A stretch of 24,026 bases of DNA, from the NCBI GenBank assembly GCA_035286585.1, contig DATEDC010000158.1, forward strand, positions 1-24,026, read 5' to 3'. The notes beneath the pieces are model-generated. The model ran no database searches and had not been told where the DNA came from. It saw only the letters and a program-made list of their open reading frames with translations. How positions within the stretch are numbered: the stretch's first letter is position 1; every line of letters starts with the position of its first letter. This document shows, piece by piece, positions 1-7,153 of the stretch. This DNA is from DSOS01 sp035286585 (GTDB taxonomy: Bacteria > Chloroflexota > Anaerolineae > Anaerolineales > UBA4823). The position numbers and the translations under genes were made by a program.

Positions 1-693
1 ATCCTTTTCTACAACCTGGGCGAGCCGATCCTCAACCAGGTGGTGATCCAGGGTATATCCGCTGATTCACCGGCTGAAGCGGCTGGCTTACAAGCAGGCG
101 ACCTGCTTCTGGAAGTTAATCAAACCCCGGTACAGAGCACCGAAGACCTGCAAACCATGATCCTTGCCAACCTGGGCACGCCGACGGAGTTGACTTACCA
201 GCGCGGCGACCAGATTCAAACCGTCACCCTGGTGCCGCGCGATCCACCCCCCGAGGACGGCGCCATCGGCATCTTGATGGGCAATCCCAGCCGACCGACC
301 ACCTGGATGAAAGCTGTCCCGAATGGATTTACACTCGCCTACCAGTACACCCGCGCCGTGCTGGCGCTGCCGGTGCGCGCCCTGCGCGGCGAAACAACCG
401 CCGAGGAGCGCCCGTTGGGCTATAAGGGCATGTTCGATATCTACCAGCAAATTCGAAACCCTCTCTGGTTTTTTATGGTCATCAGTATGTCCCTGGGAAT
501 CTTCAACCTGTTCCCCATCCCGGCTCTTGACGGCGGCAGGATCCTGTTCACACTGCCAGAAATCTTGCTCAGGCGCAGGGTGCCGCCGCAATACGAAAAC
601 GTCATCCACATGGTGGGTTTCGTGGTCTTAATCTTCTTGCTGATCTACATCAACGTGCAGGATTTTCTTAATCCGATTGAGTTTCCCCGCTAA
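1..693 (+). CDS. Site-2 protease (M50, RseP-like), C-terminal part
   Basis: This is the C-terminal part of an intramembrane zinc metalloprotease; the reading frame is open from base 1, so the start and the HExxH helix lie upstream of the window. The visible part begins with a PDZ domain (about the first 75 residues, with ADSPAEAAGLQAGD typical of PDZ carboxylate loops). It continues into a hydrophobic stretch and the motif NLFPIPALDGGR, the second conserved M50 motif, whose Asp is the third zinc ligand. A final membrane helix (VVLIFLLIYI) follows. Family members cut anti-sigma factors or signal-peptide remnants within the membrane. The stop at 691-693 is followed by a second TAA and 48 bases without a clear signal before the next gene. 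The family assignment is firm; the substrate is unknown. Confidence 0.9.
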   Translation: MLFYNLGEPILNQVVIQGISADSPAEAAGLQAGDLLLEVNQTPVQSTEDLQTMILANLGTPTELTYQRGDQIQTVTLVPRDPPPEDGAIGILMGNPSRPTTWMKAVPNGFTLAYQYTRAVLALPVRALRGETTAEERPLGYKGMFDIYQQIRNPLWFFMVISMSLGIFNLFPIPALDGGRILFTLPEILLRRRVPPQYENVIHMVGFVVLIFLLIYINVQDFLNPIEFPR

Positions 694-741
694 TAAGATT
701 TCTGCCAGCCAGGACATAAACAGGTAAACGACCTTCGGCGT

Positions 742-1764
742 ATGGTGAGACAATTGCCAAAATCAACTGAGCAACCCATCAAAATGCTGGTAGAAATTCT
801 TCTCGACGCCGAAAAAAATTTGCCAGCCGGATATCTATACCGTCTTTCGGACTTAAATCAATCCGACCTGAATGAGCTGCAAGCTGCCTGGCCAAGAATT
901 CCTGTCTGGCGGCGGATCGCGGTGATGGAAGACATAGAAGAGATTGGGGGAAGTGACTACACTCTTTCCTTCGAAGCCCTGGCGAGTTTTTGCCTGGGCG
1001 ATAGCGAACCCCGGGTGCGCGAGTTATCGATTCAAACGCTGTGGGATTACGAGCTGCCGGATTTAATCCCGGTATTTCTCAGCATGCTGGAGAACGACCA
1101 GAACGAAAACGCCCGCGCGGCTGCTGCCGCTGCGCTAAGCACGTATATCTACATGGGCGAGGTCGGGGAACTCCCGCCGCCGACTCTGAAAGATATTGAA
1201 GATAAGTTGATCTGGGTTACGAAAGGCAAAGACAGCAGCCTGGTGCGGCGCAGGGCGCTGGAGGTGCTTGGATTTTCCAGCCGAGAAGAAGTGAAAGACT
1301 TGATCCTCCAGGCATATTATTCTGGGAATACCGACTGGCTGACCAGCGCGCTGTTTGCTATGGGGCGCTCTGCCAACCAATCCTGGAAGAATCTGGTGCT
1401 GGAGATGCTGGCTAATGACAACCCAGAGATCATGGCCGAAGCCATCCGCGCAACCGGTGAGCTGGAGCTGACCGATGCAGCTCCCACACTGCTGGAGTTC
1501 CTGGATGACGAAGACCGGGAAGTGCGCATGGCAGCCATCTGGTCTCTTTCGCAAACCGGTGGCGAAGGTATCCAGGATGCGCTGGAGACCCTCTATGAAG
1601 AAACCGAGGACATCGAAGAGATTGAGCTGCTCGAAGCAGCTCTGGATAACCTGGCGTTTACCGAGGATATGGAGTTATTCGCCTTGATGGACTTCTCCGA
1701 GGACGAATCGGATGAGGATGAGCTGTTTGATTATTACGAGGATGACCAGGATCTGTTGAATTGA
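742..1764 (+). CDS. HEAT-repeat protein with acidic C-terminus
   Basis: A 340-residue soluble protein made largely of helical HEAT-like repeats. Repeats are clearest at about residues 85-130 and 190-290, with segments such as DREVRMAAIWSLSQTGG showing the usual Asp/Glu-x-x-Val-Arg-x-x-Ala pattern. The last 40 residues are strongly acidic (EDESDEDELFDYYEDD). No catalytic motif is visible, so a scaffold or binding role is likely but the partner is unknown. The ATG at 742 has no good Shine-Dalgarno sequence; a second ATG at 784 is possible. The next gene begins inside this stop codon, so the two are probably translationally coupled. Confidence 0.8.
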   Translation: MVRQLPKSTEQPIKMLVEILLDAEKNLPAGYLYRLSDLNQSDLNELQAAWPRIPVWRRIAVMEDIEEIGGSDYTLSFEALASFCLGDSEPRVRELSIQTLWDYELPDLIPVFLSMLENDQNENARAAAAAALSTYIYMGEVGELPPPTLKDIEDKLIWVTKGKDSSLVRRRALEVLGFSSREEVKDLILQAYYSGNTDWLTSALFAMGRSANQSWKNLVLEMLANDNPEIMAEAIRATGELELTDAAPTLLEFLDDEDREVRMAAIWSLSQTGGEGIQDALETLYEETEDIEEIELLEAALDNLAFTEDMELFALMDFSEDESDEDELFDYYEDDQDLLN

Positions 1765-2672
1765 GCGATCTGCTGACCGTCTTTGCCAACAACATCTTGC
1801 CCATTTTCCTGGCAGCAGGAGGCGGTTTCTTAATCTCAAAATTTCTAAAAGTAAGCCCACGACCGGTATCCCAGATCACTTTTTACCTGTTCAGTCCGTG
1901 CCTGATCTTTAATCTCATCACCGGCAGCAAGCTGGGCACTGACGCCATCCTTCGCATGGTGGGGTTTACCATCACGGTTATCCTCACCCTGGGCGCCCTT
2001 GCCTGGTTGATTGGCGCCACCCTGCGCCTGGAACGCCAGCTCTTGATCGCCGTAGTCATCACGACCATGTTCAGTAACGCCGGCAACTTCGGTCTTTCGT
2101 TAAACTTTTTCGCCTTCGGCGAAGGCGCCCTGGCTCACGCCAGCCTGTATTTCGTCACCATGACGATTCTGGTCTTTACTCTGGGGGTTTTTGTCACCTC
2201 TCTCGGCGCTTCCGGTGTCAAAAATTCCCTGTCAGGTCTTTTCCGCGTGCCAATGGTTTACACACTCGTCCTGGCGCTGATTTTCAACGCATTGAAATGG
2301 GAGCTGCCTCTGCCGGCCGAGCGCGCGGTCACGCTGCTGGGCGACGCGGCGATCCCGACCATGATGGTACTGCTGGGCATTCAGTTGGAACATGCCCAGT
2401 GGAAGGGACAAACCCGGGCTTTAGGTTTAACCAACATGATGAAGCTGATCGTCTCGCCTATGCTCGCATACTTTTTCAGCTTCGCATTCAGACTCACTGG
2501 CTCTGCCCTGCAGGCTGGCGTGCTCGAAGCGGCGATGCCAACCGCGGTGTTGACGACCGTGCTCGCTACTGAGTACGAGGTCGAGCCTTCGTTTGTGACC
2601 ACAGCGGTTTTCACCAGCACGCTGCTGAGTCCCATTACGGTTACCCCGCTGCTGGCCTACCTGGGAGCCTGA
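1761..2672 (+). CDS. AEC-family transporter (auxin efflux carrier type permease)
   Basis: A 303-residue integral membrane protein with about ten hydrophobic helices in two five-helix halves. It carries the family features NLITGSKL near residue 50, SNAGNFGLSLN near residue 110 and a proline-rich helix-break region in each half. AEC proteins move small organic anions such as malate or amino-acid derivatives; the substrate cannot be read from sequence. The start is a TTG at 1761 whose last two bases form part of the upstream TGA (TTGA overlap); no other suitable start gives the first helix. The next gene starts one base after this stop, so all three are probably one transcript. Confidence 0.85.
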   Translation: MSDLLTVFANNILPIFLAAGGGFLISKFLKVSPRPVSQITFYLFSPCLIFNLITGSKLGTDAILRMVGFTITVILTLGALAWLIGATLRLERQLLIAVVITTMFSNAGNFGLSLNFFAFGEGALAHASLYFVTMTILVFTLGVFVTSLGASGVKNSLSGLFRVPMVYTLVLALIFNALKWELPLPAERAVTLLGDAAIPTMMVLLGIQLEHAQWKGQTRALGLTNMMKLIVSPMLAYFFSFAFRLTGSALQAGVLEAAMPTAVLTTVLATEYEVEPSFVTTAVFTSTLLSPITVTPLLAYLGA

Positions 2673-2673
2673 C

Positions 2674-3960
2674 ATGCGCCTGAGAGCCATGCCGACCTTG
2701 ATGCTGATAACTTTCTTACTGCTCGGCAGCCTTCAATTCCACCCCGCACGCTCACAGGGACAGGAAACGGTTCTTTTGGATGCGCCGTGGTGGGCTACCC
2801 AAGGCAACTCCCAGACGGCCCAGGAAATAGAATTGCAGGTTGAATACAGTTTTGGAGAGCGCCTGATCTTCAGCGGCAAGATTCCCGAAGAAATGCCCGT
2901 GTTGCGAGCTGTCATCTTCCTCCAGGTGGAAGCGGAACTTCACACCCGCTCATTGGAAGCCGATATCTCCGATTTTGGGGATTTTGCAGGTGTATACGAT
3001 CTCGTTCAGCAGCCTATCCGCGCCTTCTCCCAGGTAGATTATTGGGTGGAAGCGACCCTGGCAAATGGTGATAGCTACACCTCGCCGCAGCGCTCATTTT
3101 TCTACACCGACAACCGCTATCAGTGGCTAGAACGCAAGGCCGGAGAATTTCGCGTTTTTTGGTATGACGGGGATGCCATCTTCGCCCAAAATTTGTTGGA
3201 TGTCGCCGCTGAAGGGCTGCAAAATGCCCAGGAGCTGCTTCAGTTGAAGCTCGAGGATGGGGTGGATATCTACGCGTACTCCAGCGCCCAGGAGATGCGG
3301 GCTGCCTTACAGACCCGCGGGCAAAACTGGGTAGGCGCGCACAGCGACCCCGACTTGGGAGTCATGGTGATTTCTCTGCCGGAAGGGCCGGAACAGCGCC
3401 TGGAGATGGAGCGTCAGATTCCACACGAGCTGATGCACATCCTGCTGTACCAGAAGCTTGGCGCTGGCTACGATAATCTGCCGGTCTGGCTGAATGAAGG
3501 ATTGGCCTCCATGGCGGAGCTGTATCCAAACCCCGATTATCTCATCCTGCTGGGTAAAGCCAGTCAGAACGAGGCGTTTTTACCCATCGAAACGCTATGC
3601 CAGGGATTCCCGCGCGACGCATCTGGCGCTTACCTGGCGTATGCACAGGCCACCTCGTTCACCCGCTTCCTGTTCCAGCGCTTCGGCTCCAGCAGCATGG
3701 GACAACTCATCGCTAATTACGCACAAGGAATGGATTGCCCGCGTGGCGTCCAGGCTACGTTTAGTGAATCGCTCCCCCAGCTGGATCGCCAATGGCGGCG
3801 GGAAGCGTTTGGAGAAAACGCGCTGTTTTCGGCTTTTGGTAAACTGCTGCCCTGGCTGCTGCTGATGGCGGCGGTGATGTCTATCCCCCTGCTCTTGATC
3901 TTCATCAGTCGCAGCCGCAGTCCAACCAGCCAGGAGAGCGTGCGCCATGCCAGAAGATGA
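2674..3960 (+). CDS. Membrane-anchored gluzincin peptidase (peptidase MA-like)
   Basis: A 428-residue exported zinc metalloprotease. An N-terminal signal peptide (hydrophobic residues 7-20, probable cut after ARS) is followed by a beta-rich domain to about residue 150, then a peptidase domain. The zinc site is HELMH at residues 251-255, with the third ligand Glu275 in NEGLA, the gluzincin spacing of the peptidase MA and M1 clan. A C-terminal helix (about residues 390-410) with Arg-rich tail would anchor it with the catalytic domain outside. Substrate unknown. It starts one base after the AEC gene, and its 3' end overlaps the acylphosphatase gene by 14 bases, so translation of the pair is likely coupled. 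Confidence 0.85.
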   Translation: MRLRAMPTLMLITFLLLGSLQFHPARSQGQETVLLDAPWWATQGNSQTAQEIELQVEYSFGERLIFSGKIPEEMPVLRAVIFLQVEAELHTRSLEADISDFGDFAGVYDLVQQPIRAFSQVDYWVEATLANGDSYTSPQRSFFYTDNRYQWLERKAGEFRVFWYDGDAIFAQNLLDVAAEGLQNAQELLQLKLEDGVDIYAYSSAQEMRAALQTRGQNWVGAHSDPDLGVMVISLPEGPEQRLEMERQIPHELMHILLYQKLGAGYDNLPVWLNEGLASMAELYPNPDYLILLGKASQNEAFLPIETLCQGFPRDASGAYLAYAQATSFTRFLFQRFGSSSMGQLIANYAQGMDCPRGVQATFSESLPQLDRQWRREAFGENALFSAFGKLLPWLLLMAAVMSIPLLLIFISRSRSPTSQESVRHARR

Positions 3961-4243
3961 ACTCCAACAACTGCATGTGCTCGTAGAAGGGCGCGTTCAG
4001 GGAGTTGGCTTTCGCTATTATGTATACGATCAGGCGCTCGCCCTGGGTATTACTGGTTGGGTGCGCAACCGGATGGATGGCAGTGTGGAGGTGCTGGCAG
4101 AAAGCCGGCGCTCGAAGCTGGATCAATTTCTGTCTGTGCTGCAGCGCGGATCGCGCTCTTCCATGGTGTTGAGCATCCACCCCACCTGGAAGCCGGCTAC
4201 CCGCGAGTACACCGACTTCCGGATTCTGCCCACCAATTACTGA
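3947..4243 (+). CDS. acyP: Acylphosphatase
   Basis: A 98-residue cytosolic enzyme that hydrolyses the carboxyl-phosphate bond of acyl phosphates. The signature GRVQGVGFR is at residues 15-23, with catalytic Arg23 binding phosphate, and GWVRN provides catalytic Asn41, followed by DGSVEV. The size matches the family's 90-100 residues. It overlaps the end of the peptidase gene and closes the plus-strand chain; the convergent radC ends 16 bases downstream, with no obvious hairpin between them. Confidence 0.95.
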   Translation: MPEDELQQLHVLVEGRVQGVGFRYYVYDQALALGITGWVRNRMDGSVEVLAESRRSKLDQFLSVLQRGSRSSMVLSIHPTWKPATREYTDFRILPTNY

Positions 4244-4259
4244 GGGGAAAAATCCCGGA

Positions 4260-4961
4260 TTACGTAAAGCCCAGGCCGCGCTCTTTGAGCGATACGTAAC
4301 TCCCCCTGCCGATAACCAGGTGGTCCAGCACCTCGATATCCAACATTTTCCCGCCCTGGACGATCGCCCGCGTCACGGCGATATCGTCCGGGCTGGGTGT
4401 TGGATCCCCGCTGGGGTGATTGTGCGCCACGATGACCGCAGCCGCATTGCGCCTGACGGCGAACTTAAACAGCTCACCGACTCTCACCTGAGAAGAATTC
4501 AGCGAGCCCCGGTATACCGATTCGGTGCGCATCACCCGGTTGCGCGTGTCCAACAGGATAACCCATAGCTCCTCCTGTTCCAGGGCGCTCATCGGGTGCT
4601 GCAGCAGGGCTGCGGCATCCCCCGGGCTGTTGACGGAAGCCTGTTCCCCTCGCCTTGCCTGGTTGAGCCGATTTGCCAGCTCAAGGGCAGCCTTAATTTG
4701 GGCTGCTTTTGCTTTGCCCACTCCGTGCTGGGCGCATACTTCCTCAAAGGGCATGCGATGCAATCCATCCAAACCACCGTAATCCTGCAGCAGCCGGGTA
4801 GCCACTTGAACCGCGTTCTCGCCCTTGACTCCCACGCGCAACAGGATCGCCAGCAATTCCGCCGTGGTCAGGGATTGGGCGCCGAATTTTTCCAACCTCT
4901 CGCGAGGCCGCTCATCCACGGCCAAATCCGTGATCCGATAGGCAGCGTTTTGTCTTTCCAT
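4260..4961 (-). CDS. radC: RadC family JAB1/MPN metalloprotein
   Basis: A 233-residue protein with an N-terminal helix-hairpin-helix region (about residues 20-90, LAILLRVGVKGENA and GVGKAKAAQIKA) and a C-terminal JAMM-like metal site. The site is AHNHPSGD with His180, His182 and downstream Asp193. The family was once linked to DNA repair and its biochemical role remains unsettled. The start ATG is preceded by GAGGATGATGAG, a usable ribosome-binding site. It is transcribed alone, away from the zinc-ribbon gene, from a promoter predicted at 5059-5087, giving a leader of about 90 bases that contains a tandem repeat. Confidence 0.95.
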   Translation of the reverse strand: MERQNAAYRITDLAVDERPRERLEKFGAQSLTTAELLAILLRVGVKGENAVQVATRLLQDYGGLDGLHRMPFEEVCAQHGVGKAKAAQIKAALELANRLNQARRGEQASVNSPGDAAALLQHPMSALEQEELWVILLDTRNRVMRTESVYRGSLNSSQVRVGELFKFAVRRNAAAVIVAHNHPSGDPTPSPDDIAVTRAIVQGGKMLDIEVLDHLVIGRGSYVSLKERGLGFT

Positions 4962-5025
4962 CTCATCATCCTCATGATCAGGTTTGAGCGAATTCTCTCA
5001 GCGCTGGATTTTCCCACCAATAGAG

Positions 5026-5051
5026 TGCAGCAACGGATTGCAGCAACAGAT
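5026..5051. repeat. 13-bp tandem direct repeat in the radC leader
   Basis: Two adjacent copies, TGCAGCAACGGAT (5026-5038) and TGCAGCAACAGAT (5039-5051), differ at one base. They sit just downstream of the predicted radC -10 element on the minus strand, at or just past the expected transcription start. That is a common place for an operator, but no regulator can be named from the sequence. Confidence 0.6.
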
Positions 5052-5058
5052 TGAATGA

Positions 5059-5087
5059 ATAATACATCATGTTCGCGGATAGAGCAA
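5059..5087 (-). promoter_or_regulatory. Predicted radC promoter
   Basis: Read on the minus strand, TTGCTC (5087-5082), a 17-base spacer and TATTAT (5064-5059) resemble a housekeeping sigma promoter. The -10 matches consensus at five of six positions; the -35 is weak. The predicted start is near 5052, beside the tandem repeat. Confidence 0.4.
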
Positions 5088-5114
5088 GCAGGTCTCCGGC
5101 TGCAATTTCAACAA

Positions 5115-5123
5115 TGTTATAAT
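5115..5123 (+). promoter_or_regulatory. Extended -10 promoter of the zinc-ribbon gene
   Basis: TGTTATAAT at 5115-5123 is an extended -10 with a perfect TATAAT hexamer; no clear -35 is visible, as is usual for extended -10 promoters. Transcription would start near 5130, about 14 bases before the ATG, leaving room for the GGAG ribosome-binding site. Confidence 0.6.
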
Positions 5124-5143
5124 CACCTGCGACGGAGCTAACC

Positions 5144-5704
5144 ATGAATTTCGACCCAAGCGCATTGAGGGATATGGCGTTGATCCTGACCGCCTGGGGC
5201 GGCGCCTTCCTGGCCGCTCTCTGGCTCAGCCTGATCATGTGGACGTACCGGGACATCCGCGGGCGCGCCCGCGACCCACTGGCGAGGATCCTGGCTGTCG
5301 TCGTGGTCGCGGTGCTTTTCTTGCCGGGCATCGTGATCTACCTGATCCTGCGCCCGCCAAGGACGCTGGATGAAGAATACCAGCAAACCCTGGAGGAGGA
5401 AGCCCTGCTTCAGGCAATCGAAGAGGTAACCCTATGCCCGGGCTGCAGCCGCCGGGTAAAGGAAAACTGGACCGTGTGTCCGAGTTGCCACACCAAGCTT
5501 AAAAAATCCTGCATGAACTGCGGCAAGTTAATGGAGCTGGGATGGAATTTGTGCCCATACTGCGCCACACCCACTCCAGGCATGCGCCGGGAGGGCTTGA
5601 CCCTGGATGAAGCCTTGCGCCCACTCTCGCTTAGCCTGGAGGAGGAAGCTGAGGAGCCTGAGGTCGAGCCGGAAACTACTGCCATTCCAGAGCCTGAAGA
5701 GTAA
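5144..5704 (+). CDS. Membrane protein with double zinc ribbon
   Basis: A 186-residue protein. Two membrane helices come first (about residues 8-30 and 43-65), separated by a short Arg-rich cytosolic loop. A charged stretch follows, then two zinc ribbons formed by four CxxC pairs: Cys98/Cys101, Cys112/Cys115, Cys123/Cys126 and Cys137/Cys140. The tail is acidic and rich in Glu and Pro. The topology puts the zinc ribbons in the cytosol, so a membrane-tethered adaptor is plausible, but the function is unknown. The start is supported by a GGAG 6 bases upstream and the extended -10 promoter. It is monocistronic, ending at a hairpin shared with eno. Confidence 0.75.
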   Translation: MNFDPSALRDMALILTAWGGAFLAALWLSLIMWTYRDIRGRARDPLARILAVVVVAVLFLPGIVIYLILRPPRTLDEEYQQTLEEEALLQAIEEVTLCPGCSRRVKENWTVCPSCHTKLKKSCMNCGKLMELGWNLCPYCATPTPGMRREGLTLDEALRPLSLSLEEEAEEPEVEPETTAIPEPEE

Positions 5705-5725
5705 TCCTGGGGTGCTAAACGAAAC

Positions 5726-5751
5726 CGGTCGCCCAACAAAACGGGCGACCG
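5726..5751. terminator. Hairpin between convergent zinc-ribbon and eno genes
   Basis: CGGTCGCCC (5726-5734) pairs perfectly with GGGCGACCG (5743-5751) around an 8-base loop. The T-runs on either side are poor, so it may act bidirectionally but weakly, or as a 3' end stabiliser. Confidence 0.55.
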
Positions 5752-5778
5752 CGATGTTTAATTGCGGGTGCCACGCGT

Positions 5779-7068
5779 TCAGCGTTTCAAGGCGCTCCAG
5801 CCGGCATAAGCCGCCGCATCCCCAAGCTCGGCTTCGATGCGCAGCAACTGGTTGTACTTGGCAACCCGGTCCGAACGCGCTGGGGCGCCAGTTTTGATCT
5901 GCCCCATATTCAGCGCCACTGCCAGGTCAGCTATCGTGGTGTCCTCAGTCTCGCCGGAGCGGTGGGAAGTCACCGCCCGCCAGCCCGCTCGCTGGCAGGT
6001 CTCTACCGCCTCGATTGTCTCGGTCAGCGTGCCGATCTGGTTGAGCTTGACCAGCAGGGCATTGGCAGCCTTCTCCTGAATTGCCCGGCGCACGCGCGCT
6101 GTATTGGTGACGAGCAGGTCGTCGCCGACAATTTGAATCCTCTCGCCCAAAACGCTGACCATAAGCTGCCAGCCTGCCCAGTCATCCTGAGCCAGTCCAT
6201 CCTCGATGGAAACGATGGGATATTGGTCAACCCAGGACTTCCAGAAATCCACCATCTGCTCGCTGGTCAGCTTGCGCCCTTCTGTGCGCAGGTTGTACAG
6301 CCCGCTTTCAGCCTCATAAAATTCGGAGGCAGCCGGGTCGAGTGCGATGGCTACCTGCTCCCCGGCTTGATAGCCGGCTTTCTGGATCGCTTCCAGGATG
6401 ACCTCGACCGCCTCGGCATTGGCTTTCAACGCCGGGGCGTACCCGCCTTCGTCTCCCACCAGGGCGGTATAACCGCGCTCCTTCAAGACGGACTTCAGGG
6501 CATGGTAAATCTCAGCGCCCCAGCGAAGCCCTTCCGAAAAAGTGAGCGCCCCCAGGGGCATGACCATGAACTCCTGGGCATCCGTGGACTGCCAGCCGGT
6601 ATGCGCCCCACCGTTCAGGATGTTCATCATCGGCACCGGCAGCACGTGGGCATAGACGCCGCCGATATAGCGGTAGAGCGGCTGCGCCAGGCTGTTGGCA
6701 GTTGCTTTGGCTACCGCCAGGCTGGTGCCAAGAATCGCGTTGGCCCCCAGCCTGGATTTATTCGGGGTGCCATCCATCTCCAGGAGAGCCTGGTCGATCC
6801 CTTTTTGGTCTCTTGAGTCCCAGCCCACCAGAGCCTCAGCGATCAGGGTGGCCACGTTTTCTATCGCTTTCAGAACCCCTTTGCCGCTGAAACGAGACTT
6901 ATCCCCATCCCGCAGCTCCAAGGCTTCATGCACGCCAGTTGACGCTCCTGAAGGAACCGCAGCTCGTCCCCAACTACCATCCATCAAAGCCACCTCCACT
7001 TCCACCGTCGGGTTGCCGCGCGAATCGAGGATCTCCCGCGCTACAATGTCTTCAATGATCGTCTCCAT
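5779..7068 (-). CDS. eno: Enolase
   Basis: This 429-residue glycolytic enzyme interconverts 2-phosphoglycerate and phosphoenolpyruvate. Recognisable blocks are REILDSRGNPTVEVEV near the N-terminus, SGASTGVHEALELRDGD, GDEGGYAP, the magnesium-binding ALDPAASEFY, SIEDGLAQDDWAGW and GDDLLVTN regions, the catalytic Lys in LLVKLNQIGT, and SHRSGETEDT. The start is the ATG at 7068, because it aligns with the usual enolase N-terminus and has AAAGGAAA upstream; an in-frame ATG 20 codons earlier gives a non-family extension. It lies 85 bases after pyrG on the same strand and is probably in its operon. Confidence 0.98.
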   Translation of the reverse strand: METIIEDIVAREILDSRGNPTVEVEVALMDGSWGRAAVPSGASTGVHEALELRDGDKSRFSGKGVLKAIENVATLIAEALVGWDSRDQKGIDQALLEMDGTPNKSRLGANAILGTSLAVAKATANSLAQPLYRYIGGVYAHVLPVPMMNILNGGAHTGWQSTDAQEFMVMPLGALTFSEGLRWGAEIYHALKSVLKERGYTALVGDEGGYAPALKANAEAVEVILEAIQKAGYQAGEQVAIALDPAASEFYEAESGLYNLRTEGRKLTSEQMVDFWKSWVDQYPIVSIEDGLAQDDWAGWQLMVSVLGERIQIVGDDLLVTNTARVRRAIQEKAANALLVKLNQIGTLTETIEAVETCQRAGWRAVTSHRSGETEDTTIADLAVALNMGQIKTGAPARSDRVAKYNQLLRIEAELGDAAAYAGWSALKR

Positions 7069-7153
7069 GTCATTTCCTTTTATTGATCTGTCATATTGAA
7101 TGTCGCTGCTTCCCCGGCAGCAGTCCAAACTGGTCGAGCGATCAGGCCTGGGG

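Noticed and set aside
4244..4259. Terminator between acyP and radC
   Set aside because: Only a 3-bp complementarity around GGGGAAAAATCCC; too weak to call.
4981..5070. 30-residue leader peptide upstream of radC on the minus strand
   Set aside because: There is no ribosome site, and its start overlaps the predicted -10 element.
5962..6816. Long plus-strand open frame opposite eno
   Set aside because: It is antisense to a clear enolase, has no recognisable domain or ribosome site, and GC-rich genes often leave such open frames.
7095..7125. Small hairpin between pyrG and eno as a terminator
   Set aside because: Only a 5-bp stem and no T-run; eno is probably read through from pyrG.
7069..7128. 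Longer N-terminus for enolase from an upstream ATG
   Set aside because: The extra 20 residues do not match the family, and the ATG at 7068 has a better ribosome site.
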